Below are positions 9,534 to 20,243 of a stretch of DNA of 64,000 nt, piece by piece (position 1 is the first letter of the stretch; the number at the start of each line of letters is the position of its first letter). Position numbers and translations under genes: made by a program. Origin of the DNA: Coraliomargarita sinensis (GTDB lineage: Bacteria; Verrucomicrobiota; Verrucomicrobiia; Opitutales; Coraliomargaritaceae). The stretch is from assembly GCF_003185655.1 (NCBI RefSeq), contig NZ_QHJQ01000002.1, forward strand, positions 372,001 to 436,000. The letters run 5' to 3'. Below the pieces are notes generated by a model, which worked only from the letters and a program-made list of their open reading frames with translations, was not told where the DNA came from and made no database searches.

Positions 9534-10657
9534 TGGGATATCGATTGGTATTATTTCTCTGTGCGTGTGGGTTGTCGCTGTCGGTCCATGGGGTGGACTA
9601 CGCCACAGAGCTGAATCTACGCTACGCGCCCTATGCGGATTGGGAGCAGCATTTAACGCTCGAGCAAATAAAAGCGGCCGAGCCGGAGATCTGGTGGCGA
9701 AGTCCAGAGGCAATTCGTGCCAGCCGAAGCGATTCCGGGGAGGCGTTGAGTGGTGTGCATCTCGCCATCGACCCGGGGCATATCGGAGGTGAATGGGCGG
9801 CGACTGAGGGACGAGATTTTGTGATCGGTCCGGAGGACTTTCGCGTCCGTGAAGGAGAGCTGGTTTTAGAGGTGGCTCGCCTGGTACAGGCTGAACTGGT
9901 TGAGATGGGGGCCGAGGTGACATTGCTTCGCAACAGTGCAACACCGCTCAACCCCAAACTACCCGAAGCCTACTTAACTGCGGCGACCGAGCGCATCGAG
10001 CGACCCAATGAGGTAAGCTGGGCTTCACTGTTGGATTATGCTTATGCCCTCAAGCAGGCGATGAATCGGATGTATGCCGTTGCCGGTGAATTGGAGGAGC
10101 GCGCCCGCTTGGTGAACGAGGAGATTAAGCCGGATGCTTTGTTGTCGCTTCACATCAACGCAGCGCCGTGGCCGCTCGATCGGGACGGAGCCGTCAAATA
10201 TTCGCTGGTTGATTCCAACCATACTCATGTTCTGATTTTCGGCTGCCTCAGTGATGCCGAGCTTTCTTCTCCCCGTCAGAAGGAGCAGCTGGCTGTGAAA
10301 ATAGCCAATGGTTCTGCAACAATTGAACGTGAGTTGGGGCAGGCCCTTGGTCTCTCGTTGGGAAAGGCGACTGCCTTGCCGGCTTCAAAATACAACGGGA
10401 AGAACGCGGTACAACTGGCTGGCCACACGCCATACCTCTGGACGAGAAATTTGATGCTGCTCCGGTATGTGGAGTGCCCGGTCGTCTTACTCGAGCCCTA
10501 CATCGCCAACAGTAAAGAGAGCTATCCGAGGATCCAGGAAGCCTTGGAGCGCAGGCATTCGGGAAGGCCGCTGGCTGAGGGCGATATACTTGTGGAATAT
10601 GCACAGGGCGTAGTGGCAGGTGTGCTTGACGTCTACGGCCCGGGTGCCGGTCATTAG
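9533..10657 (+). CDS. Exported N-acetylmuramoyl-L-alanine amidase-like protein (Amidase_3 family)
   Basis: A 374-residue protein with a signal peptide (residues 1-20, ending LSVHG). The zinc amidase signature is recognisable: H83 in IDPGHIGG, E109 in REGEL, H207 in LLSLHINA and a catalytic-type E321 in VVLLEPY. These correspond to the two His and one Glu zinc ligands and the general base of Amidase_3 enzymes, which cleave the amide bond between MurNAc and the stem peptide. Long insertions between the motifs (about residues 130-200 and 215-290) make it larger than the 180-residue core domain. It follows the CxxC protein with a one-base overlap and ends with a 4-bp convergent overlap with the LonN gene. 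Confidence 0.8.
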   Translation: MGYRLVLFLCACGLSLSVHGVDYATELNLRYAPYADWEQHLTLEQIKAAEPEIWWRSPEAIRASRSDSGEALSGVHLAIDPGHIGGEWAATEGRDFVIGPEDFRVREGELVLEVARLVQAELVEMGAEVTLLRNSATPLNPKLPEAYLTAATERIERPNEVSWASLLDYAYALKQAMNRMYAVAGELEERARLVNEEIKPDALLSLHINAAPWPLDRDGAVKYSLVDSNHTHVLIFGCLSDAELSSPRQKEQLAVKIANGSATIERELGQALGLSLGKATALPASKYNGKNAVQLAGHTPYLWTRNLMLLRYVECPVVLLEPYIANSKESYPRIQEALERRHSGRPLAEGDILVEYAQGVVAGVLDVYGPGAGH

Positions 10658-11334
10658 TTGTTACCCAGATGTTCGTCGTCCAGTCCGCCCTTGAGCATGC
10701 GGTCGAGTTTGAGTTGCTCGATTTGTGAGCCAAGATAGCGCTCGAACTGATCAAACCGTTCGAGAATCCCGCGTGTTTCAAGAAGTTGCTGTTTTAGCTT
10801 GCTGGATGAACAGAGCGTGTAGATCGCAAGATCCAAAACGTTTTCCGGTTCCTTTACATTGCTGAGGAATTGAAGGACTTCCTTGGGGATCGGTGCTCCC
10901 AGTCGCATTTGCGTCTGTACGAGACTGATCAAAGTCGGCTGGATGGCCGAAAGTGACTGCACGGAACCGTCGGATTTGCTCAGAATCTGACTGATGCGTG
11001 CGCGGCGGTAGGGCTCTTCCGCGACAATTTCTTCAAAATGGACCCGGGCCAAGCCCTGCAAAATGAGATTTGAGGTGCCATCGGGGTTTTGTTTGCAAGC
11101 GCGCACAACACCGACACCGGCAATGGAGTGGGGTGTTTCCAGTACTTCCGCTTCTTCCTGCCGGGTGTCCACGGCAGCAACCGCAAAAATACGCGCTGCA
11201 CTTAATACATCCGCGAGCATTTGCCGGTAGCGAGGTTCGAAGATGTACAGAGGCATCATGGCCTGTGGAAACAGGACGGTTTCGTTTAAAGTCATCACCG
11301 GAACTTCGGCCGGTATTTCAATTTCACTGCTCAT
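10654..11334 (-). CDS. LON substrate-binding (LonN) domain protein
   Basis: A 226-residue protein from the ATG at 11334; another in-frame ATG at 11346 overlaps the upstream stop codon. The N-terminal half matches the LON substrate-recognition domain (PUA-like): VMTLNETVLFPQAMMPLYIFEPRYRQML compressed around FEPRYRQM, then GVGVVRACKQNPDGTSNLI. There is no AAA ATPase or protease domain, so it is a stand-alone LonN protein, as is common in bacteria; its function is poorly defined. The C-terminal half is helical. It sits directly downstream of the HHH protein gene and is likely co-transcribed with it. Confidence 0.85.
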   Translation of the reverse strand: MSSEIEIPAEVPVMTLNETVLFPQAMMPLYIFEPRYRQMLADVLSAARIFAVAAVDTRQEEAEVLETPHSIAGVGVVRACKQNPDGTSNLILQGLARVHFEEIVAEEPYRRARISQILSKSDGSVQSLSAIQPTLISLVQTQMRLGAPIPKEVLQFLSNVKEPENVLDLAIYTLCSSSKLKQQLLETRGILERFDQFERYLGSQIEQLKLDRMLKGGLDDEHLGNN

Positions 11335-11336
11335 CG

Positions 11337-11621
11337 CTATGTCCATTGATCCGGATGCAACATGCGGGGTTCCGGATCATCTGTTTCAGCATAATATACT
11401 GCCATGCGAAAATAGCGAATTCGATCCTCGGGAATTGAGGGGTTTTTTGAGCGGGCTTCCTCGAAAAGCACTTCCGGAGCGCGCCCTTGAAGTTCAAAAG
11501 TATCGCGAATGCCGATATCGATCAGGTTACGCGCCGAAGCCACATCCATGCGCGGAATCCGCATCAGGGCAGAGTTCAAGGCCTCGTAGTCGACTTTCTT
11601 TTTCTTCTTTTCTGCAAACAC
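11337..11621 (-). CDS. Helix-hairpin-helix (Cdd1/pathogenicity-locus family) protein
   Basis: A 94-residue protein with a lysine-rich N-terminus (EKKKKKVDYEALNSAL). A single helix-hairpin-helix motif follows in RIPRMDVASARNLIDIGI, then a segment (FELQGRAPEVLFEEA ... YFRMAVYYAE) typical of the Cdd1 family (PF11731). HHH motifs usually bind nucleic acid backbone non-specifically; the role of Cdd1 proteins is not established. It precedes the LonN gene with only a few bases between or overlapping. Confidence 0.8.
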   Translation of the reverse strand: MFAEKKKKKVDYEALNSALMRIPRMDVASARNLIDIGIRDTFELQGRAPEVLFEEARSKNPSIPEDRIRYFRMAVYYAETDDPEPRMLHPDQWT

Positions 11622-11681
11622 GGCTTCTATTCATCGATTTCCATTGGGCTTTGAAACAAAGAAATGCCCCATCCCTCAAAA

Positions 11682-11736
11682 TAGGTGTGACAGCGACGCC
11701 ACCGTGATGTCCCTAGGTGTGACACGCTGTGTGACG
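11682..11736. repeat. TGTGAC repeats in the dnaK upstream region
   Basis: An exact 11-bp direct repeat TAGGTGTGACA occurs at 11682-11692 and 11714-11724. A third TGTGAC lies at 11730-11735, spaced 12 bp from the second. The group lies 125-180 bp upstream of dnaK, in the spacer shared with the divergent HHH gene. Spaced direct repeats of this size often mark regulator sites, but I cannot name the regulator. Confidence 0.4.
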
Positions 11737-11860
11737 TTGTGTCGCTTTTTCCTGTTGTAGAAGATGCGATTCAAGTCTCGTAAATATTTTTAAGTAATTA
11801 CAGTACAGGCGTTTATGCTAAATTTTTCCGTTACGGCATCCGCTTTGCTACATACATGGC

Positions 11861-13807
11861 ATGGGTAAAATAATTGGAATCGACCTCGGTACAACAAACT
11901 CCTGCATGGCCGTCATGGAAGGCGGGGAGCCTGTTGTGATCCCTAATTCGGAAGGTGCACGCACCACGCCGTCAATCGTTGCATTCTCCAAGAATGGAGA
12001 ACGCCTGGTTGGCCAAGCGGCGAAGCGTCAGGCAGTCACCAACCCGAATAACACCATCTTTTCAGCCAAACGCTTTATCGGCCGCAAGTACGATGAAGTG
12101 CAGGAAGAAGCCAAGAGCCTTCCTTACAAGGTTGTCGAAGGTAAAAACGGCGACGCTTACATCGAGTGTGATGTGGAAGGCAAGACCGAGAAGTTCGCTC
12201 CCGAGCAAATTTCCGCCATGGTTTTACAGAAGCTTAAGGCCGACGCCGAATCCTATCTCGGTGAGAAGGTGACTGAAGCGGTCATTACCGTGCCGGCTTA
12301 CTTTAACGATGCCCAGCGGCAGGCGACGAAGGATGCCGGTCAGATTGCCGGTCTCGAAGTGAAACGTATTATCAACGAGCCGACCGCAGCGGCATTGGCT
12401 TACGGCCTGGATAAAGGCCAGGACGAGACGATTGCTGTTTATGACCTCGGTGGGGGGACCTTCGATATCTCGATTCTTGAAATCGGTGACGGTGTCTTCG
12501 AAGTCAAGGCGACCAACGGTGACACCCACCTCGGTGGCGACAACTGGGACAGCGCACTGATCGATTTCCTGATCGAAGAATTTAAGAAGGAACAGGGGAT
12601 TGACCTTCGTTCTGACAAGATGGCTCTCCAGCGTCTCAAGGAAGAGGCAGAGAAAGCCAAGATTGCACTGTCCTCCACTCAGAGCACTGACATCAACCTG
12701 CCGTTCATCACCGCGGATTCTTCCGGCCCGAAGCACCTGAACGTCTCGCTCAGCCGCTCAAAGCTGGAGCAGATTTGTGATGGCCTCTACCAGCGCACAG
12801 TGGATCCGTTCAAGGCTTGCCTGAAGGACTCCGGTCACAGCGCATCCGACATCGGCGAGCTGGTCCTTGTTGGTGGTATGACCCGCGCACCCAAGGTCGT
12901 GGAAATCGCCAAAGACCTGACCGGGAAAGACCCACACAAGGGCGTCAATCCGGACGAGGTGGTTGCGATTGGTGCTGCGATCCAAGGCGGTGTGCTTCAA
13001 GGCGACGTACGCGACGTGCTGCTCCTTGACGTGACCCCGCTGACACTGGCAATCGAAACTGCCGGTGGCGTGGCCACACCCATGATCGAGCGGAACACCA
13101 CGATCCCGACCAAAAAGAGTCAGACTTTTTCAACCTACGCGGACAATCAAACCGCAGTCGACATTCAGGTTCTGCAGGGTGAGCGCCCCATGGCCAAGGA
13201 TAACAAGGTACTGGGGAACTTCCGTCTCGACGGTATACCGACCGCCCCGCGTGGTACACCGCAAATCGAAGTGACCTTCGATATTGATGCCAACGGTATC
13301 CTTAACGTCAGTGCGAAGGATCAGGGCACAGGTAAAGAACAACACATTACCATTACCGGTTCTTCCGGTCTCGACAAGGACGAGGTTGAAAATCTCAAGC
13401 GCGAGGCTGAAGCGCACGCTGCCGAAGACGAAGCTCTCAAGGCACGTGTCGAAGCCCGCAACGAACTCGATAACATCGTTTATCAGGCCGAGAAGCAAAT
13501 CGAGGAGCTGGGTGAAAAAATCCCGGCAGACAAGAAGACCGAACTCGAGACAGCGATCGCTGACGGTAAGAAGGTGCTTGAAGATCAGGAAGCAGACGCC
13601 GAGGCCCTCAAGGCTCCGAAGGAGAAGATCCTCGAGGTTATGCAGTCCTTTGCTCAGGACCTCTACAGTCAGTCCGGTGGTGCCGAAGGTGCAGGCCCTG
13701 ATGCGGGGGCCGCTGCCGGAAGTGATGCCGGAGCGACTGAAGAGAAGAAAGCCGACGGTGATACCGTCGATGCCGACTTCGAAGTCGTTGACGACGATAA
13801 GAAATAA
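11861..13807 (+). CDS. dnaK: Molecular chaperone DnaK (Hsp70)
   Basis: A full-length 648-residue Hsp70. It has the ATPase phosphate loops ([13 protein letters not shown] near residue 5; [14 protein letters not shown] near 190; [14 protein letters not shown] near 335), the [14 protein letters not shown] linker to the peptide-binding domain, and the C-terminal tail [13 protein letters not shown]. It folds nascent and stress-damaged proteins with DnaJ and GrpE, neither of which is in this window. The start at 11861 has no Shine-Dalgarno. It is followed by a hairpin and then groES, so all heat-shock chaperonins sit in one locus. No CIRCE element is visible upstream. Confidence 0.99.
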   Translation: MGKIIGIDLGTTNSCMAVMEGGEPVVIPNSEGARTTPSIVAFSKNGERLVGQAAKRQAVTNPNNTIFSAKRFIGRKYDEVQEEAKSLPYKVVEGKNGDAYIECDVEGKTEKFAPEQISAMVLQKLKADAESYLGEKVTEAVITVPAYFNDAQRQATKDAGQIAGLEVKRIINEPTAAALAYGLDKGQDETIAVYDLGGGTFDISILEIGDGVFEVKATNGDTHLGGDNWDSALIDFLIEEFKKEQGIDLRSDKMALQRLKEEAEKAKIALSSTQSTDINLPFITADSSGPKHLNVSLSRSKLEQICDGLYQRTVDPFKACLKDSGHSASDIGELVLVGGMTRAPKVVEIAKDLTGKDPHKGVNPDEVVAIGAAIQGGVLQGDVRDVLLLDVTPLTLAIETAGGVATPMIERNTTIPTKKSQTFSTYADNQTAVDIQVLQGERPMAKDNKVLGNFRLDGIPTAPRGTPQIEVTFDIDANGILNVSAKDQGTGKEQHITITGSSGLDKDEVENLKREAEAHAAEDEALKARVEARNELDNIVYQAEKQIEELGEKIPADKKTELETAIADGKKVLEDQEADAEALKAPKEKILEVMQSFAQDLYSQSGGAEGAGPDAGAAAGSDAGATEEKKADGDTVDADFEVVDDDKK

Positions 13808-13814
13808 TCTCTAT

Positions 13815-13854
13815 GGCCGCAGTCCGGAGCATCTGTTTCCTGGCTGCGGTTTTT
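13815..13854 (+). terminator. Terminator- or attenuator-like hairpin between dnaK and groES
   Basis: CCGCAG (13817-13822) pairs with CTGCGG (13844-13849), directly followed by TTTTT (13850-13854). The loop is long (21 nt) and contains the palindrome TCCGGA. This would lower but perhaps not abolish read-through from dnaK into groES, whose start lies only 38 bp further on. Confidence 0.5.
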
Positions 13855-13892
13855 CACAAAACAACATCTCCAACTAAACCATACATCAAACT

Positions 13893-14168
13893 ATGAAAAT
13901 AAAACCACTCGGTGCACGCGTTGTCGTAAAGCGCATTGAAGAAGACGAACAAGTCCGTGGCGGGATCATTATTCCCGACTCCGCCAAGGAAAAGTCCCAG
14001 GAGGCAGAAGTGATCGCCCTGGGCACGGGCAAGGAGGACGACAAGCCGTTCTTCGTAAAGAAGGGCGACAAAGTCCTGATGCCTCAATTCGGTGGCACCC
14101 AAGTCAAAATCGACGGTGCTGAATACACCATCATCGAGGAAGAGAGCCTCCTCGGTATCGTTGGTTAA
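13893..14168 (+). CDS. groES: Co-chaperonin GroES
   Basis: A 91-residue protein of standard GroES length with [12 protein letters not shown] at the N-terminus, the mobile loop ([19 protein letters not shown], about residues 17-35) and the C-terminal [17 protein letters not shown]. It caps the GroEL cavity. It lies between dnaK and groEL, 30 bp from the latter. There is no Shine-Dalgarno before the ATG; the leader is A/C-rich. Confidence 0.98.
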   Translation: MKIKPLGARVVVKRIEEDEQVRGGIIIPDSAKEKSQEAEVIALGTGKEDDKPFFVKKGDKVLMPQFGGTQVKIDGAEYTIIEEESLLGIVG

Positions 14169-14192
14169 TCAATCTGTAACACAAAAATATAA

Positions 14193-15851
<1,659 letters not shown>

Positions 15852-15886
15852 CCTCCCGGTTGACCAACCGTACACTTATTCTAAAC

Positions 15887-15917
15887 AAAGCCCCCGGTTC
15901 GCCGGGGGCTTTTTTTA
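15887..15917 (+). terminator. Rho-independent terminator of the groESL transcript
   Basis: A perfect GC-rich hairpin, AAAGCCCCCGG - TTCG - CCGGGGGCTTT, is followed by a run of seven T residues. It lies 36 bp past the groEL stop. The UUCG tetraloop and long T tract make it a textbook intrinsic terminator. Confidence 0.95.
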
Positions 15918-15923
15918 CGTTTG

Positions 15924-16111
15924 AGGTAGGGAGGCATGCCCTCATGCCTCCGCGATGCTTGCGCGCGGGCTGGGAATACGAACCAATCTCGCGACAGTCT
16001 AACACGTATAAAGATCACACATGTGACCTTTGTCTTAGCGAGCTTGATCGAATGGATGAGTCGTGAGGCCCCTTGCCGATCGCGGATGTCTGGGGGCAGA
16101 CCTCCCTACCT
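15924..16111. repeat. 188-bp intergenic segment bounded by an 11-bp perfect inverted repeat
   Basis: AGGTAGGGAGG (15924-15934) is the exact reverse complement of CCTCCCTACCT (16101-16111). Inside lies a perfect hairpin, GAGGCATG - CCCT - CATGCCTC (15931-15950), and a near-palindrome at 16010-16031. The segment fills the whole space between the groEL terminator and the L,D-transpeptidase stop. It could be a small non-coding mobile (MITE-like) or REP-like element. No reading frame in it looks real. Confidence 0.45.
16010..16031. promoter_or_regulatory. Near-perfect 22-bp palindrome with TCACA/TGTGA half sites
   Basis: AAAGATCACACATGTGACCTTT matches its own reverse complement except at one symmetric pair and the centre. 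Paired TCACA and TGTGA half sites resemble dimeric regulator operators (CRP/FNR-like in general form, but in the opposite arrangement). It lies downstream of genes on both sides, so a promoter role is unclear. Confidence 0.3.
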
Positions 16112-16649
16112 TAAACCACCCAGACTAAATCCCCGCTGTCGACGATGTTGAAAAGCTCAATGACTTCGTCGTTGAGCATTTCCACGCAACCACCGCTGAA
16201 GGGTTGGCCGATACGGTCTTCGTGGTTGGTGCCGTGAATATAGATATAGCGATCATAACTGTCGCGGCCCGGTCCGGCGTTGTGGCCCGGTTCCAGTCCG
16301 CGAAGTCGAAGAATACGGCTGGTGATGAGGTTGCGGTCTCCTTCTTGACCGGTGTAATTGCTGAAGTGTTTGCCTGTGGGCACGCGCCCTTTAAAAACCA
16401 TACCCTCCGGTTGTCCGTTGCCGATTTTATCGGCGACTTTGTGTAAACCGGTGGGTGTGCCGTTGGAATCTTCAATGCAGGAAGGAGGCTTCCGCGAGGT
16501 GGACACGGTGTACATTTTAGCGATATCGTTACCTTGTATCAGGGCCATACGCTGGTCTTTGATCGAAACGATAAGGCGGCAATCCGTGGGGATTGTTGAC
16601 AATACCGCGCAGCGCTCATTTAGTTTTTCGATTCCCTCTAGAAAATCAT

Positions 16650-16656
<7 letters not shown>
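16111..16656 (-). CDS. L,D-transpeptidase (YkuD domain) protein
   Basis: A 181-residue protein with the catalytic YkuD motif: H141 in IYIHGTNHED and C157 in SGGCVEM, as required for the thioester mechanism that forms 3-3 cross-links or anchors proteins to peptidoglycan. The N-terminus (MPYDFLEGIEKLNERC) is not a recognisable signal peptide, although the reaction is periplasmic. Either export is non-classical or the substrate is a precursor. The start codon overlaps that of the divergent asd gene (CATATGGCAT), so each promoter must lie inside the other gene. Confidence 0.85.
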
Positions 16657-17666
<1,010 letters not shown>

Positions 17667-17799
17667 TCCGGCAAGTGTATCGGCTGGAGGAACGCTGATT
17701 GCAACACAGTCTTTCGTAAGCTTCGTCGATTGCGCTCGCTCCCATAAGCATGCAGTAATTTGCTTTACCAGACCATCTAGGGGGTAAAACATATTTGTC

Positions 17800-18201
17800 A
17801 TGGACCTGAACGAGTTGAGGATGCTGCTGGACTTTGGTATGGTCGTGATCCTATGGCTGGTGCAACTGGTGATCTATCCGAGTTTTCTGACCTGTGACCT
17901 GACCAAATTGGTGGAATGGCATCGTGCCTACACCCGTCGGGTGGCATGGGTGATCATCCCCGTCATGTTCACACAGTTGCCCTTGGTCGGCTGGTTGACG
18001 CGCGAGGAACCCACCAGGTTGAATCTGGCGGCATTTGTTTGTATCCTGATTGCCTGGCTGCTGACCTTCACGGTGTCGGTGCCTTTGCACCGCAAAATTG
18101 ACAGCGGAGATACCAGTAGCGAAACCATGCAACGGCTGATCAAGACAAACTGGCCCCGCACGGTCCTCTGGACCGCAGCCTTTGTACTCGGGATGGGATA
18201 A
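17800..18201 (+). CDS. Small integral membrane protein of unknown function
   Basis: A 133-residue protein with four predicted helices (about residues 9-30, 50-68, 77-96 and 118-133). It has charged loops such as CDLTKLVEWHRAYTRR and a HRKIDSG segment between helices three and four. The start at 17800 has a G-rich Shine-Dalgarno-like GGGGG about 20 bp upstream, rather distant. I do not recognise the family. It stands alone between asd and a minus-strand gene. Confidence 0.7.
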   Translation: MDLNELRMLLDFGMVVILWLVQLVIYPSFLTCDLTKLVEWHRAYTRRVAWVIIPVMFTQLPLVGWLTREEPTRLNLAAFVCILIAWLLTFTVSVPLHRKIDSGDTSSETMQRLIKTNWPRTVLWTAAFVLGMG

Positions 18202-18253
18202 GGCCGGGATAAGCGCCACCAAATTCTCAGCTGCAGGAGTTGGTTGAAGCGTC

Positions 18254-18955
18254 TTATTTCTTATGCTGCATTTGCCCGACTGCCGCGATCAATATCTCGA
18301 CAACTTGCTCATCACTGCAGTGGTCGGTATTGATGGTGAGGTCGTAAAGTAGGGGGTCGTCGATTTTACAATTGAAGTGCTGCTTCATGTATCGGCTGCG
18401 AGCGGCATCTTCTTTCTTAATATAATCCGCAGCCTCTTTGCGCGAGACGTGCTTTAGCGCAACGATTTGTTGGATCCGCTTTTCCAGGCTGCCAACGAGG
18501 CGTACCTGCAGAACATTGGAAAAGCCCTGTGTGATCTTATTGCCTCCGCGTCCCACAATGATACAATTCCCCATTCGGCTGAGACGGACAATAGTGCCCA
18601 CCGTTTTATCAAAGAGAGTCCACATGGAGGGGTGCCGTCCAAGGATCTCATTGATAGAACTTTCGACTTCGCTGACGGCATCGTCCGGCATAAACTTTTC
18701 AAGATCCGAGGGGAGTTGATTGTCTTCCAGAACTTTTAGGACGAGATTATCGTCAAATAGTGTCCAGGGGACTTTTGCTTTCGGATTCAGTGAGCGTAAT
18801 GTTTCCTGCAGCTTGAGTCCGATTGATCGTCCACGTGCTCCCGTTTGGCGTGATATTGTGACGGCCGGGGCGCGCACGCTTTTGGCCGTCGGTTTGTGGT
18901 GCATGTTCGCAGCAACGTAGCTGCGGCACTCTGTAAAACTGGGGTGGATAGCCAT
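18254..18955 (-). CDS. Cytidylate kinase-like family protein
   Basis: A 233-residue protein with an N-terminal nucleotide-binding motif modified from the canonical P-loop: TISRQTGARGRSIGLKL. Later segments (CIIVGRGGNKITQGFSN, VRLVGSLEKRI and RSRYMKQHFNCKIDDPLLYDL) fit the cytidylate-kinase-like family (PF13189), which is distinct from the Cmk needed for growth. The true substrate of this family is uncertain. The first 28 residues are not conserved-looking, and the next in-frame ATG lies at residue 18. Confidence 0.78.
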   Translation of the reverse strand: MAIHPSFTECRSYVAANMHHKPTAKSVRAPAVTISRQTGARGRSIGLKLQETLRSLNPKAKVPWTLFDDNLVLKVLEDNQLPSDLEKFMPDDAVSEVESSINEILGRHPSMWTLFDKTVGTIVRLSRMGNCIIVGRGGNKITQGFSNVLQVRLVGSLEKRIQQIVALKHVSRKEAADYIKKEDAARSRYMKQHFNCKIDDPLLYDLTINTDHCSDEQVVEILIAAVGQMQHKK

Positions 18956-19131
18956 AACGAAGAAGCCTTTCTATGGGGTGGATGATGGGGGCTGTGAAAC
19001 GTCCTTCCTAACTGAGGAACGGTTTGAGAATAACTCCCGGAGGCGCAGTTGGCAAGTTGGATATTTCCAGCAAAATGCTGTCTTTTCTGCTGTAACCTGA
19101 GCATATGCCGCAAGGCTTCTGTGCTTGGAGA

Positions 19132-19662
19132 TCAAGGACGCAAGCGGATCACCTGGCGCCACAGGCTGGCTTCATTGGAATGCCCAAATTTTTCCAGGAG
19201 TTTACGAATGTCCTGATGTGTCGGTTCCGGAAGCGGATCATGCGGATCGCCCTTCAGGTCTGGCCTGGCCTGACACACGAGAGCCCAAGTGGCCCATGCG
19301 CGGGCCCGGCGGAGTTCCTTCCGTGGCCCCCGCAGGCGGGTGGCCTGATGCTGGAAGCTCACGCGCGGGTTGCCGGGGAAGTCATCACTCCGATGGTTTT
19401 CGAAGATCCACAGCAGCGCCGCGTAGGGTAGGGGCCACTCGCTTAGTATTGGATCCTCTTCGGAAATGTCAGCGTAGAGTGCCCGGGTGATGGCCAACAC
19501 TGCGCGGCCGGCGTGGCCTTGCTGCCAAAGGAAGTGTCCGTATTTCAGTGCGTTATAGTAGAACGCCGGCGTATGCTTCGCTTGCCCGGTCAGGCAAGTA
19601 TGGTTCATGGATGAACGCACTTGCGGCAGGTGTGGGCAGTGCAATGGCTCATGCGGGGACAT
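19132..19662 (-). CDS. Hypothetical protein
   Basis: About 176 residues from the ATG at 19662. A later ATG (19608) or an earlier one (19719) are alternatives; the earliest would overlap the divergent phosphatase gene. The core (FYYNALKYGHFLWQQGHAG, then AILAITRALYADIS-like and EWPLPYAALLWIF) is aromatic and helical and looks protein-coding. The C-terminus (EASLWRQVIRLRP) is basic. I do not recognise a domain; the alternating helices resemble a TPR-like solenoid. Confidence 0.6.
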   Translation of the reverse strand: MSPHEPLHCPHLPQVRSSMNHTCLTGQAKHTPAFYYNALKYGHFLWQQGHAGRAVLAITRALYADISEEDPILSEWPLPYAALLWIFENHRSDDFPGNPRVSFQHQATRLRGPRKELRRARAWATWALVCQARPDLKGDPHDPLPEPTHQDIRKLLEKFGHSNEASLWRQVIRLRP

Positions 19663-19745
19663 GATGACAAACTGCCGGTGAAGCGCTCCCGCTCCAAGCA
19701 CTTTTGAAGGTTGAAACATACGGCCTCTCGATCTCCATTGTTCCG

Positions 19746-20186
19746 ATGAATGACTCGCCCGGTATTCTTTTTCTTTGCACGGCCAACTACTACCGCAGCC
19801 GATTTGCTGAATTGTATTTCAACCATCTGGCGGATTTGGAAGGTCTGGCCGTTCGTGCGGATTCGGCCGGTTTGGAAATGGCGAAGTGGCGCAGCTATAA
19901 TCCCGGAGACCTATCCGTGCATACGGTGACGGCTCTGGCTGAGCTTGGTGTTGCCCTTGATGAGCCATACCGGGCACCGCGTCAGTTCGATCCTGATCGT
20001 TCCAGGGGTCAGCGATTGATTGCCCTCAGCCAGTCGGAACACCGGCCGATGGTACAGAGGCTTTTCCCGGATGTCCTCGACCAGGTCGAGTTCTGGGGGG
20101 TGGAGGATGTGGAGTTCGAGCACCCGGAAACCGCGGTAAAATTGATGAAAGAGTCTATCGAACGCTGTATCGAAGATTATAAATAG
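19746..20186 (+). CDS. Low-molecular-weight phosphotyrosine phosphatase-like protein
   Basis: A 146-residue protein from the ATG at 19746, which places the active-site loop right after the first strand as in the family. The motif CTANYYRS (C11, R17) matches CxxNxxRS. Usual members continue with a DPY/DPW acid loop near residue 115; here the corresponding stretch reads FWGVEDVEF, so the general acid is not obvious. It may be a phosphatase or an ArsC-like fold with changed activity. It is followed at 58 bp by an MFS gene on the same strand. Confidence 0.75.
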   Translation: MNDSPGILFLCTANYYRSRFAELYFNHLADLEGLAVRADSAGLEMAKWRSYNPGDLSVHTVTALAELGVALDEPYRAPRQFDPDRSRGQRLIALSQSEHRPMVQRLFPDVLDQVEFWGVEDVEFEHPETAVKLMKESIERCIEDYK

Positions 20187-20243
20187 TCATGGCTGGAAAA
20201 ATAATACGATTCACGCATTGCCTTTAAGGCGTGATCGGGCCTT

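Noticed and set aside
13808..13892. A CIRCE element expected before groES
   Set aside because: I looked for TTAGCACTC-N9-GAGTGCTAA here and upstream of dnaK and did not find it, even with mismatches in mind.
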